NCBI GenBank assembly: GCA_003339415.1
Contig: PDHQ01000057.1
Span: forward strand, 62,001-126,000
Length of the DNA stretch: 64,000 nucleotides
Source of the DNA: Ophiocordyceps camponoti-saundersi (nom. inval.)
Taxonomy: Eukaryota > Ascomycota > Sordariomycetes > Hypocreales > Ophiocordycipitaceae
Direction: 5' to 3'
Part shown: one piece after another, positions 49,261 through 60,744 of the stretch
How positions within the stretch are numbered: the first letter of the stretch is position 1
Layout: the number at the start of each line of letters is the position of its first letter
Notes under the pieces: generated by a model
Database searches by the model: none
What the model was told of the DNA's origin: nothing
What the model saw: the letters and a program-made list of their open reading frames with translations, nothing else
Made by a program: the position numbers and the translations under genes

Positions 49261-50478
49261 GGTTGCGTGTGTGGAGGGAGGAAGAGAAAGCAGGTGAAAG
49301 AGGAAGGACGGTGGAGTACAGGAATAGGAGAAGGAGGAGGAAGAGAGGAGGTAGGGGGAGGGAAGGAAGAGGAGGGAGAAGGAAAAGGGAGAACAAGAAA
49401 AGACGGAATGTACACAAGGGAGATGAAAATGGATGAATGACTGGAGGAGGCAGTGTTGGTGCTCCTTCTGTGAATGATTTGTTTATTGATGATGACAATG
49501 ACGATGATGACGATGATGTTGATGGAGGTGGTGATGAAGATGAAGATGATGATAATAATGTTGTTGTTGTTGTTATTGATGATGACGCTGATGCTGAATG
49601 ATATGGACGTGATGTTCTTCGTCGTCGTCGTCGTCGTGTGGATGATGTTGTTATGATGATGATGATGATGATGTTGATAATGTTGATGTTGATGGTATTG
49701 ATGATGATGTTGATGTTGTTGTTGTTGTTAATAGTATATGGAGAACGTAAAAGAGAGAAACGGCCGACAAGGCTCAGAGTAAGGAAAAGCAAAGGAACGG
49801 GTTCGTGGGAACAAGGGATCGAAATCTGGCCAAACTTCTCGGCACCGGCTCGCAAACTCACATGCGTGACGAGCGGGCGGGAGTCTAAGAGAGAGGCAGG
49901 AGTGGTCCTGGTCGGGAATGCTCTGCGCAGTGCACGAGGGGCGCCCCTGAAGATATAGCAGAGCAGAGGAATGAGGTGTGGGGGAGGTGCCGACGGGCGT
50001 GAGACATGCAAGGTGCAGATCGACCCCAGCCGATCGTGAGACGTGTGGTGGTGCCTGTGAGCGAGAGTCGCCGAGAGACAAGGTGGTCTGGCCCAGCGGC
50101 AGGATGGAATGGAAAGGTCGATATTAGTCGCGGAGGCAATAGATCTCGATGGAGTGTGTGCGTGTGTGTGTGTGTGCGTGTGTGTGTGGTCAATCAAGGA
50201 GGGCGAGAGAGAAGCTCCACCGGGACTATCGATGGGTATAGATTGATGTTTTGGACTGTTTCTGAGGTGCTTCCTCCCCCCCCTTGTTGGAGTCAGTCGG
50301 CCGTCGGGACTGAAGGGAGCGTCCAGGAGATGAGGAGGCCTGCCTAGTTATAGGGGGGGTAGGGGGGGGGGGGGGGGGGGGGAGGGAGAAGCGCGTATGG
50401 GAAGGGGGTTGATGATGTGGTACGACACTGACCGGATTGACACATTGTGCGTGCGTGTGTGTCTATGCATACATGCAT

Positions 50479-50486
50479 NNNNNNNN
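50479..50486. other. Assembly gap (8 N)
   Basis: Eight undetermined bases directly before the 81-base G run. Confidence 0.99.
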
Positions 50487-50488
50487 GT

Positions 50489-50569
<81 letters not shown>
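50489..50569. repeat. Poly-G run of 81 bases
   Basis: Uninterrupted G from 50489 to 50569 beside an N gap. A second G run lies at 50361-50381. Length is likely unreliable. Confidence 0.85.
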
Positions 50570-50570
<1 letters not shown>

Positions 50571-51978
50571 AAGTAGGAGGGGCGTAAAAGGAGGAGGAGG
50601 CCGTGAAGGCGCCACAGGGCCCATCCATTGCCTCCATCGAGCCCACCAGGCAGCCAACGCCCGCTCGAGCCTGGGGCCGAAGGATCAAGGGGACCCGACC
50701 CGGGCGAGGGGACGGCACTAGAACCAACCGCGTGGCACGGTGCGATGGGCGAGGGCCGGGGCCGTGGTGGGCGGAGGAGATACTGCATTGGTACGGACGA
50801 GGAGGGTGAGTCGGTACGGGGGAGGAGAGGTGACGGGGGCGGGGAGGAGGAGGTACCGTTGGGGGAGAGATGGAAGTCAAAGCGTTGAGAGAAAGAGAGA
50901 GAGAGAGAGTGAGAGTGAGAGTGAGAAAGAGCAAAGAAGAAAAAAGAGGATGAAGAAAAAGGAAAGAGATGATACATACAAAGAAAAGAAAGTGAGGCAC
51001 ACACACACTCTCTCTATCTCTCTATCTCTCTCTCTTCTCTCTCACTCTCACGCACGCATGCACGCACGTATGTACATACATACATACATCCATACACTCG
51101 TAAGTTGTATGTAGGTACGTACGTATGTATGTACATACGCCATCAGAGAGGAGGCGTGTGTCGAAGAGAGGAGAGTGAGAAAGAGACAGAGAGGTGGTGG
51201 TGGGTGAGGTGAGGCTTGTGTGGGAGAAAAGAGCAATAGTGGGGCACCGGTGGTTTAGTTTTTTACTTATTTATTCTTTTTCAGAGAAAGAACGACCCGG
51301 GCAATGCACCTGCCTGTCGTCCGTCAGAAACCCGGTACCTAGTAGCTCGACGGATGAGCAGCAGGCAGACCTTGTACCGGCTAGTGCCTCCTCCCACCCC
51401 CTCAAAAGAAATAGTATGTAGGTAGGTACGGGGCAACCTTGGGATGTGGCTCATCCAGGGGGAGAGGGGGGGAGGACGACGAGGAGGAGATGGCAGGAGC
51501 CGGAGGGAGGGTGGAGGGGTGTGGAAGGAGGAAAGCACGGCAGAGGGGCCACTGTAAGTACATACAATGGTACATACAGTATGGGTGTGCTTGTACATAC
51601 ATCCATACACAATTGTCGAGATATCAGCAAATATGAATGAGCGAGCACATTCGACACATTGTATCTACTGCCCTAATTCATCCCAACTGTAGCACAATGT
51701 CAGAGAAGACAGAATCATGGTCTTTGGTCATACAGACCAAGCTCTCCCCTACAGATGACGGCATCAAACGCAGAAAAGAAAGAAAGGAAAAGACTCGATG
51801 AAAAAGCACATACATAAAACAGCCAAAATACCTATTACATACTACTTCAGAACTGCAAGTGAGGAAGAAAAAGACGGCGGAGGTGGGGAGGGGGGCGTGT
51901 ACTTGGATTTAACCTCCTCCCCTAAAAAAAAAGGCTCTAGATGGGAGTTATTCGCCGAATGAAGAAAGAAAAGAAAAG

Positions 51979-52432
51979 GAGTATTCATATTTGCCACGGC
52001 ACCTATTCCTATTAGACACGACACTCCTAGATTTAGCGGTACGTACCGAATTACTAAGGCATTTTCCGACCTACCCCACCACGTAACGTGATAGCGGTAT
52101 AAGGCCTAGGGAGACTTAAATATCGCTCGTAGTCCGTAAGTACCTATCTTTTTATCTACCCGCGCGCACGCTTTGCGTTTTCTAGCCGGAAAAAAAAAGT
52201 AGAGGTAAGCAGAGGTAGGTATAGAAGGTATAGGTAGGCTTAGTTAGGTATAGAAACGTAAAAGTAGGTAGAGGTAGGTAGAAAAGATAGATACCTATAG
52301 ATTACGAGTAACTTTAGGCGTCCTACGACTTTATACCGGGCAAAAAAAATTATCTTTGTTATTAGGTACGTACCGCTAATTTCAGAATGTCGTGTCTAAT
52401 AGGAATAGGTGCCGTGGCAAATATAAATACTT
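51979..52432 (+). mobile_element. Short non-autonomous TIR element (MITE copy 2)
   Basis: 454 bp, TIRs GAGTATTCATATTTGCC and GGCAAATATAAATACT, flanked by the perfect 8-bp duplication AAGAAAAG (51971-51978 and 52433-52440). It keeps CpA/TpG throughout and so represents the un-RIPped form of the copy at 16106. It has no coding capacity; the short MSCLIGIG-type peptide is a by-product of the terminal repeat. Confidence 0.95.
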
Positions 52433-52440
52433 AAGAAAAG

Positions 52441-52996
52441 AAGCAAAATCCACACCCTAAAAAGAGGCCTTTTTTCAATGTGTTAAAATCCTTTTAATTC
52501 AAAAAAATAAAATAAAATAATATCGATTTTTATCTTCTCTCCCCTCTTTCCTGGTAGACTGAGTTGGTAAAAAAGAAAGAGAGAGGGTGGTGGATTGGTG
52601 AAAAGTGACGGGAATACTAAACACGAACGCCACGGCTGGCTGGGGCGGTTATTATTATTATTTTTATTATTTTAGTTTTGAAAAAAAAAACGAGTTTCAT
52701 TGTCTCTGTTTGAAAATACAGCTTCTCCTTTCTTCAATTATTTTATTTTAGGGAAGGGGAGAGAGGAGAGCAGGAGGAGGAGGAGGAGGATGAGGAGGCT
52801 TGCCCTTGGTAATGTTCCATTCTAACTAATATAGCTAAAATGAATTGAAATAAACACCTCATCTGGTTTGAAAAAAAAAAACCAACGAAACTGATGGATG
52901 ATGAAAAGGAAATAAAGAAAAAAAAATTGGCTTGAAACGACGAGTTTCTTTTTGAGTGGCGGATGATAAGTTGCTTGTATCGTGCGTGCGTGCGTG

Positions 52997-53038
<42 letters not shown>

Positions 53039-53960
53039 TACTTGGGTGTGTACATACTACATGCACATACATAAGAGGAGTCCCTAAGACTGATGATATG
53101 GGTCGGCTGCTCCGCCCGTCAGCTCGGTACTGATCGGGTGGGGAACCCTGGTCTGCAGGTGTCGGTAGATTCTGGCTGGATCTGATGAGAGCCAGAGCGA
53201 GAGAGAGAGAGAGGTATACGAGAGAAAGTCAGTAAACTCCGTTTCGTATCATATTACAAAACAGCACATACATACATACATACATACATAGTTCGTAGAC
53301 ACGCCTGAAAAAAAAACAAGAGACACAAAGCACACAGACAAGTTCACCTCCCCTTTCTTCCTCCTAACAGGAACACAATGCGAACAATAACCTCCTTTTT
53401 TGTTTCTCTGCGCTCTGTCTTTGTCTTATAAAGAACGAAAAGCAATCGACATTAAGCCCGCTTAGCTAAGACGTCATCCCCCCCCCCCCCCATGCCAGGT
53501 TGGCAGGTATCCACAATTTTTGTTTCCCCCGCCCCGTTTTAGCTCACCGTTTTTTTCCCTCTCACGCTGCCGTAATACGTACATACATAAGGTACCGGGA
53601 TAGGTCTCCACTACCGTTTATCCCGAGTTCCGTTTCGGATCCGCTCCGTCTTTTTTTTCAACTGTCGCGGCAAATGCTTCCCGAACACACATGAATGTGT
53701 ATGCATGTACATACATAGATACACAACTTTTTTGTGTCTCTTGGAAGAGAAGTATGGTAGATACCGGGGGGGCGTGGAAAGTAGAAAGGAAAACAGCAAA
53801 GGAGGCAGAAAAAAACGACGGAGTTTTTCTATTAAATTTTCAAAGAGTGCACATACATACATACGGATATCCGTAGACATGAAGTCTCAACTGCATTTGC
53901 ATACCTACCTACCTACAGCAAACAGTACATACATACATATACATATACTGACGTATTCAT

Positions 53961-53996
<36 letters not shown>

Positions 53997-54644
53997 TGCC
54001 TTCTCAACTGACCACACCCTAACAACTCACTCACTCACTCACTCACCACCACCACCACCAACAACAACGAAGCCACTACTATAGCCGCGCCGTTCCGCCC
54101 CGATCCCGCGAGAAAGGAATGGATGAGCCGTCCGTCTTGGAATGGAACTTGCGAGAGGAAGAGGAGCCCGAAAAAAAAAGGGGAAAGCGGGGGAGAGGGG
54201 TGGGTGGTGTTATGATGGGTAGCATGATAGCATTTTGGGTTGATTTTCTAGTTTTGTCACCTAAATTCTCAGTCTGTCGTACACCTAAACACATGTATCT
54301 ACATACATACATACGTACATAAAATACCGTACATGCATACATACATATGTATGTATATGAACCTGTATCCGTATGTATGTTTCCATACTGATGTGTGCCT
54401 GTGAATACCTACGTGCGAGTAAATAGGGGGAGAGAGAGGAAGGGGGGGGGCGTCCCTACAATAAGAAAGAAAAGGAAAGGAACATCTCCATCCATCCCAT
54501 CCACAAGACGGGCCAATCCTCTCCTGTTGGTTGGCTCACCGCGCTTCCCCCCGGGATTCCGAGAGGTTGGCGTCGGGCAGCCCATAGCGAGCGAGCGAGG
54601 CCCGCATGGCGCGCGGTCTGCCGCATGAGCAGAGCGGCATTAAG

Positions 54645-54680
<36 letters not shown>

Positions 54681-57600
54681 CTCTCTCCCCTCTGCTTCTT
54701 TCCCCTCTTCTATACTGTACAAGTATGTATAATATGCGTGTTCTATGTGCATATGACTATCTACACGGATACATACAGTATGTACGTACATACCTCCATA
54801 TATCCATAGGAGGTAGGTATTTCTTTTCAGTTCTTGATATTCCTTCTTCCTCTCCGTCTTTTTTTCCCCTCATCTGTTTTTCTTCCTCTTGCTGCTTGCT
54901 GCTGCAACTTGCCTACCTACCTACATCATGCACAGCCCGTACATACATGCACACAGACGTGTCTACCCAGAAACTCCCTGTACCCTGCCCGTCGCAGGAC
55001 CAGGCCGTCTTTTTGACTTTCAGTAGCCGTTGAGCCAAAAACGGTTCCCTCTCTGTCTCTCCGTCTCTCTCCGCCAATCATCTTCTCTCATTCTCATTCT
55101 CTCTCTCTCTCTCTCTCTCTTGCTTCGTGTGAGTGGTTCTTTTCGCTCTCCGCCTTTAAATCGTCGTAACCAAAACTCCCCCCCCTCTCTCTTCTAAACT
55201 AAACTAACCAACTAACCAACATGCCTTTAGTCTATATCTGTACACGCCTAGAGATAGCAGATTGGGTTACCCCAGCTATGTCCTACTTTAAAGCCATAAG
55301 AAAGACGCACGTAATCAATGGCGTCTCATCGTTTTATTTTTGTTTTTTTTTCTTCCTTCTCTTTCCTTTCCCCTTCCCCCTCCCCACCCCCGTAGTTAGC
55401 CTTTCTTTCTTTTCCTTGTCCATGACGCCATCCTCTTCTGTCAACCATAGTCAGAAAGAGGAATGGAACAGATGCCCACCCCCGTATATGTATGTACATA
55501 TGTATGTACGTGCGTCGTAGCAAAGAAGAAAGGAAGAAAAAAAAAACCCGAGTTATGGCTACCCGAATCGGTAAAGCGTTCACTTACAAAAACTGCTACC
55601 GTCTCGTGCCGGCTGGGGAATCAAAACAAAAAAAAAGGGGGGGGGGAGAAACAGAGACGGATGGACGGATGGATGGATATGATGGGCATATTCGGAACTA
55701 TGGGCATTTGTGACGATTGCCCCTCTTTTTCTGATCAGCCTTTTGTTTATCAGTTCTCGTCTTTGTGTCTGTTTCCGAGGATCGACGACGACGCTGGCTG
55801 ATGGCATCCATCCAAGCAAGGATGCAACGCACCACGTCCCATACATACATACAAACATACATACATCCCATACATGGCCATCGAACCGTAGAGCGTTGTA
55901 TCTCTCATGTTTATCTGCTTCTTGTATTTACCTATCTACCATGTACGGATCTTCGTACGTATGCACTTACATACATGCATTGTATGCATGTATGCACATA
56001 CTTTTTTACCCTACCTCTAGTACGTCCGTACGCACACAGATGCGTATACATACATACAGACCTACGGATACCCAGTACATGCATACATAGATGCGGTGCA
56101 ACGCCGGCCTTTGTTTCAGTTTCCTTTCTGCGTTCTTTTTCTCTCCAATCTCTGACTTTCTCTTTCCTTTTCTCCTCTGCAAAGTACGTGTACATACATA
56201 TGTATGCCCACTTCTTGACCGTTCATTCATACCCTCTCTTTGGCTTGTCGACTCCATCACCTCCCCCCCTGACCCTCTCTCTCTATCTCTCTCTCACGCA
56301 CTTTTCCTCAGAACCGTCGCTTTGCCTTGCATCTGCATACATACATACAGATATATGTATACACGGATACATGCTCTACCCATGACGGCCCACGGCAGAG
56401 ACAAACTCCCCTGGCGTGATGTCATTGGGGGGGGAAACCACCTTGCTCGGCCCCTGGTCCGCGCTACCCACCCCCCCCCCCCCCCCCCCCCCCCCCCGGT
56501 CAAGTCAAAGGCGCGACATGGAGCCGTAACTGGGGCTGCCAAGTGTCCAAAAAAAAAGGCTAAACCCACCAACCTGGGCCTTTGCTGTCAAGATACTATG
56601 TATGATGATGTGTGCTGTCTGTGTGTGTGTGTGTACATTATTTCCGCACATCTCGCCAGTATGATATGAAGTATAGTACTAATGTACGGATAGAAGTACG
56701 GATATATACATACATACATACATATAGCATGTTGTAGAAGACGGAACCTGATATGGGACAAAGAAAGACATGGGCGAGACAGACAAAGGTGCTGTAGACG
56801 TAACCGGTTCCCCTGCCACGAGACTGAAAAGATGATTGGCTCGTGGCCTTTGCCTTTCCCCCTTACCCACCCTTTTACCCTCCCCCATATTTACCCTTCT
56901 CTCTTGCATCTACCTCATTTCACCTTGATAATGCCAAAACTCGTATTCCCGCTTCTCCTTCCCCGTCTTCTTCTTCTTCTTCTGCTTCTTCTTCTTCTTC
57001 TTCTTCAACACGACCTCCCCCCCGGACGAGCCACTTCTTACCAGGCAGAAAGCAGCGGGCGCACATCGACGGCACTGCAGCATGCAGCTGTAACGCCCGT
57101 CTTCAAGAACACCCACCCACCCTCTTTTGCCTCGTCGTAGACATTGTTGCATCATCATCACCCAACCCCCCCAGAACTGGCTTCGGCATCGCTTCGGGGC
57201 CGAAACAAGAGCCAGGAGCCAGGACAGGGGGGGAATAGAAGAAGGAACGAAAGGAAGGAAAGGAACGAACGAAAGAAAGAGAGAGAGAGAGAGAGATAGG
57301 CGTGATACATACGGACATGTACATACAGATACAGAGCACGAAAAGGTAAAATTGCCCGTGGTGGTGGTGGTGGTGGAGGACTGCTGGTGGTGGTGGAGGA
57401 GGACTGGTGGTGGTGCACCAACATGGGTGGCCATTGGAACATGACCGACCAGGGCCGCCCACTGACTTGACTGACAACCACCACCAGTTAACCGTATCTT
57501 CAAATGTCGTACGCATGTAAATCCACACTCCTGTTTCCCCTACAGGCTACACACGTTGTACATACAACGGCTTGGTTCGGTTGGCAGCCTTCACCCGTGC

Positions 57601-58853
57601 GAGCGGTCATAGCCTCAACATGGCACTCACTCACTCACTCACTTGACCTCGCCAGCTGATGATTCTCTGATCCCAAGGGAGCGAGCGAGTTGAGCGCCCT
57701 GTGCGTTTCTGCGCCCCGACAGCACAATTAGACAGGAGGGTTCATGTCATGTCATCATTGTCTGTCTGTCTGTCTGTATTGTATTGTATGTATGTACATA
57801 TTGTATTCACTTGATTCATAAACCTTTCACGGACGGACTCACTGGCGCCCGGCTGTTAAGTGGGTAAGTGTGTGAGTGAATTACAACCTGTTTGAAATGG
57901 GCTCCCCGACTCGAGCCCGACCCGTCTCGGCGCCCAGTCAGACGCCTGCTCCCCGCCCCTCCCTCTCTCTCATCCCCCCCCGAGACCGACGGCCACGGTC
58001 GAGAGATGATGATAGATGGTCAATAATTTCACCCAGTCTATATGTATGTACATGCAATACGTCTACACCTCCCCCCTTCTTCTCCTTCTTCTTCCTCCTC
58101 ACCCCCTCTTCTCTTTTACCACCCCCCTACCCCCCCTTTCCCCCCCCCCCCTCCCCCCTGTCTCTCTCTCCAGCTCTATCCTCTCCTCTACCTACCTATC
58201 CATCTCTCACTCTCACTCTCAACCTCTCGAATTATGTATCCCGTTCTTCCCCACCTTCTTCTTGCCTGTTGTCTCCATTTTCCCATTTCCACAAACATGG
58301 CATTTCCCCTTTTTTCTTACTTGATTGCCCCTGAATCCGATAATCTGCCCTTAATATTGATCTTAACCTTTCGCCCTTGTGTCTACATACAGTACATACA
58401 TACATACATACGTCATTCTGTTCTTCGTGATCAAGACCGAGGGTTATCCCAGCTCGTGTCTTTTCTTTTCCTTTTTTTTTCTTCTTCTTTGCATCATCTC
58501 TCTCTTCCTTTCTCCGCTCTCTCCATCGCCTAGTACCAGCCCATCTTCGTCACTCGGTCAACCGAAATCGCTCTTGGCTCTTTATGCCCCCTCCCCCCCC
58601 TCTCCTTCTCCTCTCTTTCCCATCCCACATCGTCACACCCCGGGTACCAGAGAACGAGCAGAACTGAGTGTGTGCTGTATGTATGTATGTATGTATGTAT
58701 GTATGTTACGTACATACATACATGCATACATACAGACATGCATGAGAGAGACGAGAGAGATAGAGAGCGTTTGTTTTCTTCCCCCTTCCTCCGCTCCTGC
58801 GGGGAACGCGGAAAAAAAGTCTAAATAACAGAGTGGAAAAGAAGACAAGAGGC

Positions 58854-58885
<32 letters not shown>

Positions 58886-59540
58886 CCCCGCAACGGCCCG
58901 TCGAGGCTCGGCGTTGCATTTTCCTCCTCTCCTCCTCGTTCTCGTTGCGTTCCATACACACAGACAAGTCCAAGCTTCTCGTCCATTCTACCACACTCTA
59001 CCATAGATAAATAAACTCAAGCCGTCGTGTTTGCACCTGCAACCTCCAAAAAGGCCGGCCGGCCCTCCCTCCTCCGAAGCCCGAGCCGGTGTTATGTAGT
59101 TCCCCCGGGGAGGGGGGGGAGAGCCCCGCTCGCTGCCCCGCCCCGGAGTCCCCCATGTCCCGCCGCTACCCGGATGAGAGAAATATTCTCCGCCTCGAAT
59201 TTACAGATCGAGCATGTCGTGCTCGTCATGCCTGCCTGGGCTGGGGAACCATCCTGCCTGGCCTCTACACCCAAGGTCTGCGGCGCCCAAGTTCCACTCA
59301 AAAATCCATGGATGAATAGATACATAGACTGGGGGGCTGCGTTCCTCTCCCACGGCCGCCAAGGTAGCCGCTTGCTATTTAGGTAGCCCTGTTGGATACG
59401 ACGTGGGCATCAGGCCAGCGCTGCCTCTGCCTCTGCATGTCGGATGGATCTTGGAGGAAGGGTCCTTCTGAGAAAGTCTTCAATCCACCGAGGGCGTTCG
59501 TTCATGCAGCCCATGGGAGAGCTCATGCGTGCGCCGGCCT

Positions 59541-59583
<43 letters not shown>

Positions 59584-59682
59584 AAGAAAGAAACATGTCT
59601 TGACCCCTGTCCTGGGCCTTGTTTCGTTTCCTCTTGTCAGGGGTCGCCGGACGCCTTTCCCCATCGAATCGATAGACTGCGT
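52441..59682. other. 7.2-kb gene desert with dense microsatellites
   Basis: No convincing coding region on either strand. Contents: A/T-rich DNA (52,440-52,950), GT repeat (52,998-53,034), CT repeats (53,966-53,994, 54,650-54,675, 55,103-55,120), many CATA/TATG arrays (53,268-53,290, 54,300-54,355, 55,840-55,870, 56,705-56,725, 58,677-58,735), a 28-base C run (about 56,470-56,497), CTT repeat (56,968-57,005), TGG repeat (57,357-57,412), GA repeats (58,855-58,872, 59,551-59,578) and G/C-rich unique sequence at 59,030-59,530. Long untranslated or regulatory DNA of the C2H2 gene is possible. Confidence 0.5.
58677..58736. repeat. Inverted TATG/CATA microsatellite (cruciform-capable)
   Basis: TATG repeated about seven times (58,677-58,706), then TTACG, then TACATACATACATGCATACA. 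The two arms are reverse complements and could form a hairpin. Confidence 0.8.
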
Positions 59683-59690
59683 TTCTTTTT

Positions 59691-60133
59691 GAGTATTCAT
59701 ATTTGCCACGGCACCTATTCCTATTAGACACGACATCACTAAAATAAGCGGTACGTACCTAATTAGTAAGATCTTTTTCTTACCCGGTACAAAGTCGTAG
59801 GAAATCTAAAGTCACTGGTAATCTATAGGTATCTATCTTTTCTACCTACCTCTGCCCGCCTTTATTCTTTTTTACCTACCTTAGCTTCCTATACCTTCCT
59901 AGGCTACCTCTACCTATTTCTGCCGTTTTTACTAGGTAAAAAACGCAAAGCGCGCGCGCGTAGGTGAGTAAGAAGATAAGTACCTACGGACTACGAGTGA
60001 CGTTCTATCTTATACTAGCATTATATCGCGTAGTGGGGCGGCCCGAAAAATGCCTTAGTAATTAGGTACGTATCCCTAAATCTGGGAATATCGTGTCTAA
60101 TAGGAATAGGTGCCGTGGCAAATATGAATACTC
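59691..60133 (-). mobile_element. Short non-autonomous TIR element (MITE copy 3), opposite orientation
   Basis: 443 bp, TIRs GAGTATTCATATTTGCC and GGCAAATATGAATACTC, flanked by the perfect 8-bp duplication TTCTTTTT (59683-59690 and 60134-60141). The interior matches copies 1 and 2 in reverse orientation (AACGCAAAGCGCGCGCGCG on the right side) with more divergence, so it is an older or different subfamily. Confidence 0.95.
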
Positions 60134-60141
60134 TTCTTTTT

Positions 60142-60712
60142 CGTCTTTGGGTCCCTTTTTATCGTTAGTTTTCTTCCTCGCTGGCTTCTTCCTTGGCCTT
60201 CTCCACAGAGAGGCTCTCTATTCGTGGGGGACGGGGATCGTAAAGGACTCAACAACCACCAAGTACGGGTATTTGCAAATTAGAAACGTCTTCGCCACCC
60301 ACACACCGTCATGGGCCTGCCCTTGCTCTCCTCCCCCCTTCTTTTTCCCCTTGTCCATTATCTATCTTTCCAAACAAGTTATGACGCAGTTCGCTAGCAA
60401 GAAAGTACAGCGTGAAAGCGAGTAATCTATCGAATGCAGGTCATCGGCACGTGGCCGAATTATTCCTTCTTCTCGTGGATGCAACCGAGCTTACCTCTAT
60501 GTATGTATGTATGCATGTACTTGGCTAGATAGCTTTAGATTCGTGGATTAAAAAAGGAAATCGGGCCGGACAAAGACAAGGAAACAATGGCAAAAGGAAA
60601 CATGACTTGAGAGAGGATCAAAAGCAAAGTTGATAGTAGTAAGATGATGTGCTGTAAAGTCCGGAACGGCTATTGTCCCGTGCCCGAGTTTACATACATA
60701 CATACATACATG

Positions 60713-60744
<32 letters not shown>

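Larger units (their letters stand above)
49261..51970 (-). promoter_or_regulatory. Long upstream region of the C2H2 gene, microsatellite-rich
   Basis: On the coding strand the first ~190 bp are pyrimidine-rich (a fungal promoter feature). Then come ATC/AAC trinucleotide repeats (49480-49735), a CA repeat (50158-50188), two poly-G runs with an N gap, GA repeats (50895-50930), CATA-type repeats (51060-51140) and ordinary sequence to the short element at 51979. No gene is supported. Confidence 0.45.

Noticed and set aside
49088..50197. 369-codon minus-strand frame overlapping the C2H2 start
   Set aside because: It translates CT-rich, ATC/AAC microsatellites of the promoter and overlaps the real gene in another frame.
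50344..51006. Frames running through the poly-G/poly-C run near the N gap
   Set aside because: The P-run or G-run is the homopolymer itself and the sequence crosses undetermined bases.
51842..52024. Small peptides starting MSNRNRCRGKYEY or MSCLIGIGAVANMN at each short element
   Set aside because: They come from the terminal inverted repeat (…GGCAAATAT…) and recur at every copy; they are by-products of the ends, not genes.
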